Assembly: GCF_002923755.1 (NCBI RefSeq)
Contig: NZ_PGFZ01000004.1
Span: forward strand, 266,373-328,605
From: Methylovulum psychrotolerans
Lineage (GTDB): Bacteria > Pseudomonadota > Gammaproteobacteria > Methylococcales > Methylomonadaceae
DNA: 62,233 nt
Reading direction: 5' to 3'
The translations under genes and the position numbers were made by a program. Positions 27,474-38,003 of the stretch are shown here, piece after piece. Within the stretch, counting starts at the first letter, position 1. The number at the start of each line of letters is the position of its first letter. The notes beneath the pieces are model-generated. The model saw only the letters and a list, made by a program, of their open reading frames with translations. It made no database searches and was not told the origin of the DNA.

Positions 27474-30400
27474 TTAACCGCCGCAGCCTTTTTTACCGTC
27501 ACGGACATCAGCCACGCTACAATCACCATAACCGACGACATCGGCACTCAGTAGGCTGACGGTAGTTTTTTTCTTGTCGCCATCGCCGTTGGCGGCGTTG
27601 TTATCTTCTTCATTCGTAGTGGTGGCCTGTTTGGCGGCACTGGCGGCGGCACTGGAAGCCCCTGAAGGAACAACCGGAGTTGCTACGGCGGTAGGGACAC
27701 CGGATGTACTGCCGGAAGCGGAAATGTTCGCCGCACCGACTACCGCTGTGGCAGCGATAATGATTTGTCCGCCACTGATTCCGGCTTCGCCCGCATCAAT
27801 CACCCCGACTGGGGCGGCAAGGTAGACATTGCCTTGTTTTTTGGTTTTGTCTTGCGGATTGATGGTTTGGATACCGCTACCCGATACGATAGGCGGGAAG
27901 GTGGTGACGATATTGCCTTTGGCATCGACAGTAGTAATCGGTGCCGGGGCAGAAATCGCCGACTTCGCACCTTTACCCGCATCAATATTGCCCGTCGATG
28001 ACCAGATGGCGATGTCGCCGCCGCCCATGGTGAAGACCCGCGATTGATTGACGTTAAAGTCACCGTTACTGACGGCGTTAATATCACCCGTTTGTTGGGC
28101 GACGATACCCAACTGGTCAGCACCTTTGGAAATGCCGCCCACTGTACCCGCCAAACCGACGTTGACCGCCCCGCCTGGTACCGCCAAATCAATACTGCCG
28201 CCCGCTAAGGTTTTAATTTGGCTGAATACTAAAGACAGGTCACCTTGGTATTTGCTACCCGGAAATAATGCCGCAATGGCATCAAAACCTTGTTGGTAGA
28301 GGGCTTTGCGCTGTGATTCAGGCGCCACCGCCGCTGCGGCGGCGGACAATTTGATTTCATTAAACAGCACATCCAGTAACAACTTTTGCTTGCGGGCATC
28401 AGGCAGTTGTTCAAGCACCACCAATTTTTGCGCGGGTGATAAACCAGCCAGTTGGTCGTTGCCATTGTCATCAAGCAGTTTTGCGTTACTGAGGTAACTG
28501 CTGCCCACCGCGAAATATTTGTTGATAAAGCCGGCATAATCGACCTTGTCGGAAATGCCCGCCAAGACATTAATGTCCGCGCCGTTAGTCGCCGATAGGC
28601 TAGTGTTCTTTGTATTGCCTATGGTATTAATGCCTGTCGAGCCACCTAGGCTAATATCGCGCCCGGCTTGGATTTGCAATTGCCCTGGGCCGCCCAATTC
28701 AATACCTTTATCATTCGCTTGGACGATACCATCGGTACTGATAAGCGCGTCAAAAGTAATGTCCCGACCCGCGACAACCCGTGTCACATCGTTGACGGAA
28801 AGGTTTTGGCCGAACAGGCTAAGGTTAGAGATGTCGCGCCCGGCAATAAAATCGGCGGCTTGCGGGAGGAAAAACGTCACTTCCGAGTTGGAAGAAAATC
28901 CAATATCCCCCGTTTGGGCGATAATTTTCGGTTTAGCGCTAGCTCCGCTATGTACTGGTGTGGCGGCATGGATTAACGTGGCATCTGGCGTGGATGGGTC
29001 TAAACGTTCGCGTGCCCGGATCAGGCCATCGCTCAGGCTACCTTCAAGTTGTTGGGCAGGACTGTTTACGCCGGGTAAAAAGCTGAGGTCGGCATCGGAC
29101 ATATTGACATTAATCAGCTGCGCGGCATCGCTATCTGTGCCGATGTTGCGGTAAGCCAATAATGCTAAGGTACCTTGTGCCGAAGGCATTAAGGTCATGG
29201 AGTTATCGATGCGGATATCACCTGAAAAGGCAACCGCACTTAAACTGCCCGGATAGACGGCGTATTCAAAGCCTGAGGAGGTGCTGGTATCGACATTTTT
29301 CGAGTTTCTGATGCCGTCCACATCGTTTTCTAAAACGATATTGCCCGCTGTCGCCAACAGATTAACTGCGCTGGTGTCGCTATAAGTGAAAAACAGCGAG
29401 TCGCCGCCTGCCGCTAATGGCAAAGGATTATTTTGCTTGATAACAGTGGGGTTCAGCACTGAGGCGATCACGACATCTTGGCGGGCTTGCACAGTAAAAC
29501 TGCCGTCACCCTCTTCTAAAATCGCCCCCAAGCCGTTGGCTGCTTTACTGACGCTGCCGCCAGCATCCAATTCTGCCGCACCACGGCCTATATAGTATTC
29601 GCCGCCGACAATGTCATTGCCCGCTTTGAGTTGCAAATTACCGCCGCCGTTGACTACCGTGCCGGTTTGCGTCCATTGGTTAGTCGCCTCACTGAGTTGG
29701 CCAAACGGCTTGCCTGTGGTCGGCAGCATCACGGACAAATTGTTGACGGAACCGCCCGCTTCGATGTTGACATCGCCACCCGCTAAAGAGCCGATGTTTT
29801 GGTTGAAGTAATGCTTGCCTTTTGAGGAAATGCCGTTAACCGGGTTGGTGCGGTCGCCGCTGATATTAATCCCCCAAGCGGTAGGACGGCTGTTATCACT
29901 GATAGAGCCGCTACGCACCAGCCAATCGCTGGTTTGTTGTCCGGTATAGATGCCGTTGATATTGCCGCCCGCATGTAAGCCGATAGCACCGCCTTGCGTG
30001 GGATACTCTGCGACCATGAACACCAGACCTAAGCGGCTTTCGTCAAAATAACCGTAGCGCAATAAGGTGTTCATTTGCACGGGGTCTAGCCGATTCAGAT
30101 ACTCGGCATCGGTTTCTCCCGTCAGTTTTGCCGGAACCCCCGGTACCGACCCGCTTAACAGTTGCCCACGCGTATATTCGGCGGTTGTCCCCATGGTGTA
30201 CACGGCTGCTGATGCAGTGCTGTCATTCGGGTCAGCGACAAATTGGATATTCCCGCCCGCATTAATATCAATACTGCCCGTGCCAGTCCTGACCATCACT
30301 TGCGTACTGACTTGCGTGCCTGTGCCGTAAGGGTCAGCCGCCAGATAGCTGTTCGCCAGATTGACATTGCCGTCAGCAGACAAATCATAGCTCCAAGACC

Positions 30401-33400
30401 GTCCTGTTTGCAGCACATCTTGCAGCTTCATTGACGATTGTCCGGGTAAATAGGCTGTGGCAAACGCATCAGTGATGCTGGCCTTAACATTAAGGTTGCC
30501 GCCTGCGTGTAAGGTCAAAAAGCCCGGCAGGGTCTTGTTGCCTTGGCTGTCGGCATAACGCCAGTTGAGAAAATCCCAAGTAGTGTTCAGGCTCAAATTA
30601 CCCGTACTGCGGATTTCAAGGCCGGGCAACAAGTCAATCGCCGTGCCGGAATCATTCACCAAACTCGGCGCGGAGGCCATGAAACTGCTGGTGTCATGTT
30701 GCCAAGCGGTAATATTGCTGGCTTTGATCGTGCTTTGCCCATCATAAACACGGGTCGCTTCCAGCGCGGTGCGGGTCGCATCAGCACCGATAATATGGCT
30801 ATGGATCGCCGTCGCGTTTACGGTATGTAAAGTATCGTCGCGGCCTGTGCGCAAATGCACCGAACCGCCCGTACCACCAGAGCCTGCGGATACGTCAATT
30901 GTCCCGCCCGTTTGCGATAAGTCCAGCAAACCGCTGCCCGTGTCATCACGATGGACAGTATCCAGTATGACACTGCCGCCAGCCGCTCCGGCAGTGGTTG
31001 TTGAAGCGATGATATGGCCTGTTGACCCCAAGATAATGCCGTTGTGACCATAAACCGATACGCTGCCCGCTTGCTTGCCGCTGGCATTAAGTGTGCCGTT
31101 GATGGCAACATTGCCTTGATCGGCCAGCAAGGCCAATTGCTGGGCGGTGACGGTATCGGTGGCGGCGACTGTCAAGTCGCCCGTATGTTGCTCAACCGTC
31201 AAGGCTTGGGTGAATCCGGCGGCTGCCAATTGGCTGTTCAGCGCCGAAAAGCCGCCCTCCCCCAAGGTATTGGCATTCAGATGGAAAGAGCCTTGTTTGA
31301 CCGCGCTATTGGCTTGGGCACCATTCAATGCCGTTATATTACCTTGCCAGTTGAATTGGCCTTGAGTAACGGCGATGTCTAAAGTTCCGGCATCGCTGGC
31401 CTGTTGTGTGCCATTGGCCGCTCCGGCCAAATTGATGCCGGCACCGTTTGCCAAGGTGATGTTACCTTGGTTGGCCGTCAGCGACACATTGCCTGCGGCG
31501 GAATATTTGACCACGTCGGCAAAGTTGAGCGTCCGGCCTGAGACGTCAAGACGCGCCCCGTTATTAAGGGCAATATCGCCTTTTAAGGCGGTGAGTTTGA
31601 CAATGCCGGACGGCAAGTCAAAACGTCCGTTACTGGTGATGGCATCGCCCGTGATTGACCAACTGACACCCAGCCCGCTAGTCCACGTCGGGTCAACCGC
31701 CCCCAACGCCGTAATATTGACTTGGTGGCCACTGGCATCAATGGCTGTCGTCGCTCCTGCGTCACCGATAAAATGTCCGGCATTGAGGTTTAAGTCACCC
31801 GCCACGCTCAGATTGCCCGCAGCAAGCAACGAACTTTGCCCGGTACCGCTGGCTAAGACTTGCCCTAAACCTTTAATAGCGGTGCTGGCATTCAAATTGA
31901 CCGTAGCAAACCCCGTCAGCGCATAACTGCCGCTACCCAACTCGATTTGCCTAGCATTCAGTGCCAATATGCCCGTACCCGTACCACTGCTGTCCGCAGT
32001 CGCCTGGGTATTGCTTAGCTTAATGGTGTCCCCGCTTAAGTTGGCGGTAGCCCCATTATTATTAAAGCCATTGATGTGTGCAGCATTAATGTTGATCAGC
32101 CCGGCATTGACGTTGATGCCGCCGTAGATATTAAAATCACTGGCACTGGTCAGCGTCAATTCATCCAAACTAAACTGCGTGGAGGCCAACACCAAACCCG
32201 ATGTACCTGTAGGTGCCGGGCCAAAACTGATTTTGCTGGAAGCCAAGGCCAGAGAACCGCCCTGCATATCAATTGAGCCTGCAAATACTGTGTCCTTGGT
32301 CGAATCCAGCAACATTGAATGGCCGGACTTAAGATGCGCACCGCTTTCCACCACCAATGTACCGATTGCGCCAGATACTGCCTTATCGCGGGTCACTTCC
32401 GCCTGTGCCGACGAAGACAACCGCACCAATGCCCCATCACTGTTATCCTTACCTTTTTCGGTTACGGTCAGTGCTACGCCTGTCGCATTAGTTTTGCCCG
32501 TACTTTCGACGACGGCACCGGATTTTATGCGCACTTCTTGGTTGGCTGCCAACAACAGTTCTTGGCCTTGCAGATCGGCATCACCGGCAATGCTCAGGGT
32601 TTTTGACGACACACTGACGCGCTGCCCAGTGGCGGTTTTACTGCGGATACCGCCCAACAGTAAACTGGGGGCATTCAGATTATTCAAATCCTCGGCTAAC
32701 AGGCTGACCGTACCTGAACCTGCCGCCGCCAATTCTTCGCGCCGCCCGACAATCGCCAAATGGTCGGCGCTGATGTCAACTTGTCCGCCCCGGCCATTAT
32801 TGGCCGGCGCCGCCGCCAGTTCCGCTCCCAGTGACAACCCGGTTTGGGCGCTGATAGCCAAGCTTCCGGCATCTTGTGGTAAAGCGGCCACGACTGTGCC
32901 GTCAGTTGCGGCTTTGGCGGTGAAAAAACTGTTGGCAAAATAATCGGTGTATTGCGAATAAGTCCGCGCGATGCTGCCCGATTCCACGGTAAAACCTTGC
33001 CAACGGCTGTTAGCGGTATCGGCGCTGGCCACTCCGTAACGGCCGGCAACAATGGTGGTTCCGGCCAAATCAGTCACCGTCACTCCGGGCTGCATGTCTT
33101 GCGTACCCGTTTGTGGTGTGACCAAATAGGCCCCAGGCAACAGTGCGTAATGGGCGGGCAATAAGGTATACCAGCCAGCGGCCAAACCGGAACCGGCACT
33201 GAGATAAACGCTGTCACCGACGCTTAAACCCGAAGCGGCAAATTCTTGTGGATCATAAGGTGTGAGGGAGTTGCCCAAGCTGGGAATGACCGCAAATTTT
33301 TGCGTAAAGCCATTGGTATTGGCATCCAGCACATCAGTGGAACCGCCGGGGCCAGTGATAAATTCATAGGCGTAGAGGTCGCCGCCGCCCGATAAATCGA

Positions 33401-36400
33401 CCTTGGCGCCGCTGTTTAAGGCGATATTCTTACCGTTCAGGGTCAGGCGTTTTTCAGGCGGATTGCTGATGACAATATTGGTATTCCCTGTGCTGTCTAA
33501 CGGGTACAGCCAATTTAAGCCACCGGAACCTTGGCCGAATAATACCGTCAGACCATCGCCCGATACCGAAGTCAGGCTACCTGCGGCTAAGGTCAATTGT
33601 TGGCTGGCATTCAAGGCCAAAGTGCCAAACGGCACTTTCACTACCCCCTGTTGGTTGATGTTCGGGGCATTGATGGTCAAACTGCCATCGGCGGAATAAA
33701 CCGCACCCGGCGTGTTGCCGCTGTTTTTAATGGTAACGGTATGGTCGCCGCCACTGACAGAAATCTTATAATTGCTTAAAGTCGCCGGATAGACTTGGCT
33801 GGCGGTAATGTTTAAATCCCCCGCCAATTTTAATTCGCCCAGATAATCTTTAGTATCGCTACGGACACGGATGCCAATAGCACGGACATCACCTTGGCTG
33901 TCCAAATTGACTTTGTTAAAGCCATTAAAACTTAGGCCTCCAACCAAATCAATGCCTTTGGCGGCGACTGTCAATTGCCCAACCCCGGTTTTAGCGGCGG
34001 GTGCTAAGGTACTGGAAAAGGTGCCGTCACCCAAATCCGTATCGACCCGGCTTTGGCTGGAACCCAACTTGGCGTAAGCGGTGTTCAACGTCACTTGCCC
34101 GTCAGTGGTTTTCAGGGTCGGCGTATCCAAGACGATTTGCTGGCGGGCGGTTAAGCTGACATTGCCTTGAAATTCGATAGCGCCGGCATATTTGCCGTTT
34201 GCCCCCAAGACATCGGTTGTCAACAGCAAACTATCAAAACCGCCATTATTAAGCGGCTTTTCATTAAATAAAGCCCGGCCACTGTAGGTGTTAGAAGCGA
34301 TAGAGCCACCTTCGGCCAAATCCTTAGGGATAAATTGAGTATCGGTTTCGGCAATGACAATCGTACGCGGTAGGGCAGGGTTTATATCATCAGGAAATAG
34401 ACCGCCGCTGATCGGCAACACCGGCTTATTGCGTAAGCCCCGGTTAAGTTCAACGCTAAGCGTACCGCCAGCGGCAGTGCCGCCGCCGCTATGGGCGCGT
34501 AATATGCCATCCGCTAAAATACCTTCACCTGCTTTAAAATTAATGCTGCCGCCTGCGGAAGTAATGGTTTTGGAGACGGTTTCCGGCTTACCTGTGCTGA
34601 GGTTGGTCTGTTGAAAATCCAGTTGTTCTGAGGTGCCTGACACGTTAATGACCGAGCCGGCTCGGCTGACGATATAGCCGCGATTGGCGGTCAAACTGAC
34701 GCTGCCACCCGCCAACACCTCACCTGTTTTCAGGCCATAGTTGCTCACTTCGGGCTTAAACACGCCTTTCGCCAATAAGCGGCTGTCTGCCCCCAACCAA
34801 ATGCCTTGCGAGGCATAAAAACCTTTGTCGCCACTGGTCGGTGTGTTGATGTTCAGGGCAATCGCCCCGCCGGGTGTGCTGATTGTGCCGTCCACAAAAA
34901 TGGAAGTGTCGGAAGACAGTGTTACCGAGCCTGCCGCATCCGTTTGGATTAACGCCCCTGTACCGATACTGAGGGCTTCGGCGCGGTTTTGCGTCAACAA
35001 CTCGCTAAAGGTCAAGCTCAGATTCGCGGCATTCCTTTCGCTGTCAGGTAAGGTGGTGATGGCCGTAAAATCTTGCAGCTGGCTACCTGAGGCTTGGGTG
35101 ATGGCAGTAGTATCCACTAGCCAATTGTTTTGCCGGACAGTCAGGTGGACGTTATCGGCGACTTTTAGGCCATGCTGGTTAGCGGTGAGGTTGTAATTGG
35201 CAAAGCCGCCTTGTTGGAAGAAATCCGGAGCTAAAACCAGCGGTGTGGTGGTCGCGCCTGTATGGGTAGGCACATCACTGGCGGTGCCGATGACGATTTC
35301 ATTTGTGTTCAGGCTTAGGCTACCGCCTTCGTTAATGCCAAACGCGGTCACGCTACCGTCCATCAGCAGGCTGGAAGACACGCCGCCGCCGTCATGGGTG
35401 GCGGCGGTCAGGCTGATTGAGCCGCCTTTGCCCGCCGTAATTTTGCCTTGGCTATTGAGCCATGCGCCGCCGTTGGCATTAATTTGGCTGCCCTGTGCCA
35501 AGGACAAATCACCTTGTTCGGAAACCAAGGTGACGGAACCGCCTTCACTGGCAATCAAGCCCAAGGTATGACCAGGCTTACCGTCAATGACATCGTTTAC
35601 CCATAGCCCCGATACATCAATCAGTGCCGAACTGCCGAGGTTTACCGTACTGGGCTGCAAGGCATCGTTAATGCTGATCGGGTTGAGCTTAACCGTACCT
35701 GCATGGGCGGTAATTGTCCCTTGGATGTCAAAACCGCTCGCGGCTAAATTAAGGTTACCATAGACAGGCAAATCCAAATTGGCCCCTTTTTGTAAGCTGA
35801 CCGAGCCGTTGGTTTTGATGCTGACGTTAGTGATGCCGGAGCCTTTAAATAGTTGGGCATCCAATTGTAACGCCGCCGCGTCGGTAGAACTGTCCGCTGT
35901 TCTGGGCAAGGCATCAGTAAAGCCCACATCGGCTAAATGTTCGCTTTTATTGAACACCACATCTTGTTTGCCCAATAAATTATTATTGCTTAAATTAATA
36001 TTTAAGGTGCTGCCAGTGGCTTGGCTATCTGCTGTGCGCTGCAAAGTACCCGCCACAGTGGAGCCGTCCAACGTGCCGTTCAATAAGGTTTCATAAGCGC
36101 TGATATTTAAAGTCCCGCCCGCTTTGCCGTCGGTATAACCAGCTTCAAAATACTTAACCGCCAAGCCCGGAATCGACCACGTTTCCGTTACGCCCCATTT
36201 CGGATGGCTGTCGCTGATCTGGCCTAATATCGTGTCGTAATGGCGGTTGGCATCCGCTTGGGCAATATCGTAAATTTGCCCATCCGCCACCAGTTTAGTG
36301 GTGCTGATATAACCGTCTTGATACACTACCGAACCGCCGGAAAAATCAATGGTGCTGCCGGTCTGGGTAATGACATCGCCGCTGGATTGTAGGTTGACCG

Positions 36401-37994
36401 TACCGCCGGAAGTGCTGCGCTCATCAATATTGCGGGCGATGCGGTCGACCGCACCTTTAATGTCGGCGACCGGAATAGTGGCGGTGTTGACTGTGCCGTC
36501 GCTGTTATAGCTTATTGCCGCGTCGCGCAAATCCACCGAAACAGTTTGCCCGTACAAGACACCGTTACGCTGTAACGGCGCATCACGCAATTCGTTTTTA
36601 CGCAATTCGACTTTAACGACATTACGCTCCATCGCCACGTTGACGTTTTTCATCCCTGAAGCATCGACGACGCTACCCGTTTCCAAGAAAATCCGCGCAT
36701 TGCCTTTCACTGTGCTGTCGGTAGGGTCATCAACGGCCTTTATGCTAATATCGCCGGATTTCGCCTGTACTGTAGAGCCTTTATGCAAATACACATCGTG
36801 GCCGCTGATTTCTATTTGTGAGCGGCTTTGGGCTTGGGCATCTATCGCCGTGGTGGTTTTGTCGCTATCTAAGCCGACACTGGTGATACTGCCTGCCGCC
36901 AAATGTACGGTGGCTTTAGTGCCTAAGCCGTCATCCAAATCAGTCGTCCTAACCGTGGCTTTAGGCAAAAGCTTACCGCCTGTGCCGGACGGATCTTGAA
37001 TGCCTTCATGCGCTAGTAGCCTGACCGAACCGTTGAGACTAACCGAAGTCGTCGCCGAGGCTGTGCCTTCTTGGTTGACAGCGAAGCCCATTAAGCTGAC
37101 GTTACCGCGTTCCGCCAACACTTTGCCCATATTATTGACTTCACCACCCGTACCCACTTCAACCAACAAGCCACGGATATCCGAATCGCTGCCCGCTTCC
37201 TGCAAATAGACCTTATCTGTAGACGCGGCGAGGATAGTTTGCCCGTCCGGCGTTTCTATAGTCCCGGCATTATTAATGACCGGGGCGGCAATAATGACGC
37301 GGCCTCCCGGAGCATTAGCCTTAATATGCGCCCCTTGCTCGATAAAAATCTGGATTTTGATTTTATCGCCATTCTGATCATGGATAATATGGCCTTGGCT
37401 ATCTTTAAGATACACCTCACCATTACCTTGTAAGGCTGCCGAGCCATCAGTATTGAAGGCTTTAGTCAGACCATTTTGGAAGGTGGTTTCGCTTACGCCC
37501 AGCGTGCTGGCAACCAAGGTATTGACATTAACTTGTGAATTAGCCCCAAAGACAAAGCCGTTTTGGTTGACCAGATAAACTTGGCCATTAGCAGTTAAAG
37601 ACCCCATGATGCGGCTGGCATCAGCTTGGTGGATATTATTTAAGGCCACGGAAGTGGTGGCGGGCTGGTCGAAATGCACACTATTGTCAACGCCGATATT
37701 AAAGCTTTGCCAATCAATACTGGCCTTATCGGTGCTTTGGTTAATCGTCATGGCTGTACCCGACACCGAAGCCGCTGCGTGGCCTTGGCTGGCAATATCC
37801 ACTGGGGTATCGGATAAGGTGACGGGATTAACCGGCACAGGCAGTTCCGCGTAAGCCGCCGATATACCCGCGCCCATCGCCAAGCCCCCGGCGATTAAGG
37901 CGCGGATCGCCACAACCAAAGGCTTAGGGCTAAGCGGATGGCTAGGCCTTAACACTAGCGGGGAAGGTGTAGTTAAATGCGTTTGCGTCATCAT
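27474..37994 (-). CDS. Giant filamentous-hemagglutinin-like exoprotein (TpsA), 3506 residues
   Basis: A two-partner secretion exoprotein. An extended signal peptide (residues 1-48, cleaved near ISAAYAELPV) is followed by the TPS secretion domain at about 50-330 with INQSTDKASIDWQSFNIG and the NQNGFVFG motif. The body is a long right-handed beta-helix of degenerate repeats rich in Asn, Gly, Ser and Thr (for example GGSVTLVSEQGDLSLAQGS). The end resembles the DUF3739-type C terminus of FHA-family proteins. The only cysteines I noticed are C3492 and C3504, close to the C terminus. The protein should be exported by the TpsB encoded 9 bp upstream and stay on or leave the surface as an adhesin. The frame is intact over 10.5 kb. 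Confidence 0.93.
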   Translation of the reverse strand: MMTQTHLTTPSPLVLRPSHPLSPKPLVVAIRALIAGGLAMGAGISAAYAELPVPVNPVTLSDTPVDIASQGHAAASVSGTAMTINQSTDKASIDWQSFNIGVDNSVHFDQPATTSVALNNIHQADASRIMGSLTANGQVYLVNQNGFVFGANSQVNVNTLVASTLGVSETTFQNGLTKAFNTDGSAALQGNGEVYLKDSQGHIIHDQNGDKIKIQIFIEQGAHIKANAPGGRVIIAAPVINNAGTIETPDGQTILAASTDKVYLQEAGSDSDIRGLLVEVGTGGEVNNMGKVLAERGNVSLMGFAVNQEGTASATTSVSLNGSVRLLAHEGIQDPSGTGGKLLPKATVRTTDLDDGLGTKATVHLAAGSITSVGLDSDKTTTAIDAQAQSRSQIEISGHDVYLHKGSTVQAKSGDISIKAVDDPTDSTVKGNARIFLETGSVVDASGMKNVNVAMERNVVKVELRKNELRDAPLQRNGVLYGQTVSVDLRDAAISYNSDGTVNTATIPVADIKGAVDRIARNIDERSTSGGTVNLQSSGDVITQTGSTIDFSGGSVVYQDGYISTTKLVADGQIYDIAQADANRHYDTILGQISDSHPKWGVTETWSIPGLAVKYFEAGYTDGKAGGTLNISAYETLLNGTLDGSTVAGTLQRTADSQATGSTLNINLSNNNLLGKQDVVFNKSEHLADVGFTDALPRTADSSTDAAALQLDAQLFKGSGITNVSIKTNGSVSLQKGANLDLPVYGNLNLAASGFDIQGTITAHAGTVKLNPISINDALQPSTVNLGSSALIDVSGLWVNDVIDGKPGHTLGLIASEGGSVTLVSEQGDLSLAQGSQINANGGAWLNSQGKITAGKGGSISLTAATHDGGGVSSSLLMDGSVTAFGINEGGSLSLNTNEIVIGTASDVPTHTGATTTPLVLAPDFFQQGGFANYNLTANQHGLKVADNVHLTVRQNNWLVDTTAITQASGSQLQDFTAITTLPDSERNAANLSLTFSELLTQNRAEALSIGTGALIQTDAAGSVTLSSDTSIFVDGTISTPGGAIALNINTPTSGDKGFYASQGIWLGADSRLLAKGVFKPEVSNYGLKTGEVLAGGSVSLTANRGYIVSRAGSVINVSGTSEQLDFQQTNLSTGKPETVSKTITSAGGSINFKAGEGILADGILRAHSGGGTAAGGTLSVELNRGLRNKPVLPISGGLFPDDINPALPRTIVIAETDTQFIPKDLAEGGSIASNTYSGRALFNEKPLNNGGFDSLLLTTDVLGANGKYAGAIEFQGNVSLTARQQIVLDTPTLKTTDGQVTLNTAYAKLGSSQSRVDTDLGDGTFSSTLAPAAKTGVGQLTVAAKGIDLVGGLSFNGFNKVNLDSQGDVRAIGIRVRSDTKDYLGELKLAGDLNITASQVYPATLSNYKISVSGGDHTVTIKNSGNTPGAVYSADGSLTINAPNINQQGVVKVPFGTLALNASQQLTLAAGSLTSVSGDGLTVLFGQGSGGLNWLYPLDSTGNTNIVISNPPEKRLTLNGKNIALNSGAKVDLSGGGDLYAYEFITGPGGSTDVLDANTNGFTQKFAVIPSLGNSLTPYDPQEFAASGLSVGDSVYLSAGSGLAAGWYTLLPAHYALLPGAYLVTPQTGTQDMQPGVTVTDLAGTTIVAGRYGVASADTANSRWQGFTVESGSIARTYSQYTDYFANSFFTAKAATDGTVVAALPQDAGSLAISAQTGLSLGAELAAAPANNGRGGQVDISADHLAIVGRREELAAAGSGTVSLLAEDLNNLNAPSLLLGGIRSKTATGQRVSVSSKTLSIAGDADLQGQELLLAANQEVRIKSGAVVESTGKTNATGVALTVTEKGKDNSDGALVRLSSSAQAEVTRDKAVSGAIGTLVVESGAHLKSGHSMLLDSTKDTVFAGSIDMQGGSLALASSKISFGPAPTGTSGLVLASTQFSLDELTLTSASDFNIYGGINVNAGLININAAHINGFNNNGATANLSGDTIKLSNTQATADSSGTGTGILALNARQIELGSGSYALTGFATVNLNASTAIKGLGQVLASGTGQSSLLAAGNLSVAGDLNLNAGHFIGDAGATTAIDASGHQVNITALGAVDPTWTSGLGVSWSITGDAITSNGRFDLPSGIVKLTALKGDIALNNGARLDVSGRTLNFADVVKYSAAGNVSLTANQGNITLANGAGINLAGAANGTQQASDAGTLDIAVTQGQFNWQGNITALNGAQANSAVKQGSFHLNANTLGEGGFSALNSQLAAAGFTQALTVEQHTGDLTVAATDTVTAQQLALLADQGNVAINGTLNASGKQAGSVSVYGHNGIILGSTGHIIASTTTAGAAGGSVILDTVHRDDTGSGLLDLSQTGGTIDVSAGSGGTGGSVHLRTGRDDTLHTVNATAIHSHIIGADATRTALEATRVYDGQSTIKASNITAWQHDTSSFMASAPSLVNDSGTAIDLLPGLEIRSTGNLSLNTTWDFLNWRYADSQGNKTLPGFLTLHAGGNLNVKASITDAFATAYLPGQSSMKLQDVLQTGRSWSYDLSADGNVNLANSYLAADPYGTGTQVSTQVMVRTGTGSIDINAGGNIQFVADPNDSTASAAVYTMGTTAEYTRGQLLSGSVPGVPAKLTGETDAEYLNRLDPVQMNTLLRYGYFDESRLGLVFMVAEYPTQGGAIGLHAGGNINGIYTGQQTSDWLVRSGSISDNSRPTAWGINISGDRTNPVNGISSKGKHYFNQNIGSLAGGDVNIEAGGSVNNLSVMLPTTGKPFGQLSEATNQWTQTGTVVNGGGNLQLKAGNDIVGGEYYIGRGAAELDAGGSVSKAANGLGAILEEGDGSFTVQARQDVVIASVLNPTVIKQNNPLPLAAGGDSLFFTYSDTSAVNLLATAGNIVLENDVDGIRNSKNVDTSTSSGFEYAVYPGSLSAVAFSGDIRIDNSMTLMPSAQGTLALLAYRNIGTDSDAAQLINVNMSDADLSFLPGVNSPAQQLEGSLSDGLIRARERLDPSTPDATLIHAATPVHSGASAKPKIIAQTGDIGFSSNSEVTFFLPQAADFIAGRDISNLSLFGQNLSVNDVTRVVAGRDITFDALISTDGIVQANDKGIELGGPGQLQIQAGRDISLGGSTGINTIGNTKNTSLSATNGADINVLAGISDKVDYAGFINKYFAVGSSYLSNAKLLDDNGNDQLAGLSPAQKLVVLEQLPDARKQKLLLDVLFNEIKLSAAAAAVAPESQRKALYQQGFDAIAALFPGSKYQGDLSLVFSQIKTLAGGSIDLAVPGGAVNVGLAGTVGGISKGADQLGIVAQQTGDINAVSNGDFNVNQSRVFTMGGGDIAIWSSTGNIDAGKGAKSAISAPAPITTVDAKGNIVTTFPPIVSGSGIQTINPQDKTKKQGNVYLAAPVGVIDAGEAGISGGQIIIAATAVVGAANISASGSTSGVPTAVATPVVPSGASSAAASAAKQATTTNEEDNNAANGDGDKKKTTVSLLSADVVGYGDCSVADVRDGKKGCGG

Positions 37995-38003
37995 ATTGCC
38001 GCC

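Noticed and set aside
27474-37994. Many long open frames on the plus strand opposite the giant exoprotein gene
   Set aside because: They follow from the codon bias and repeat composition of the minus-strand gene, lack ribosome sites and show no recognisable motifs.
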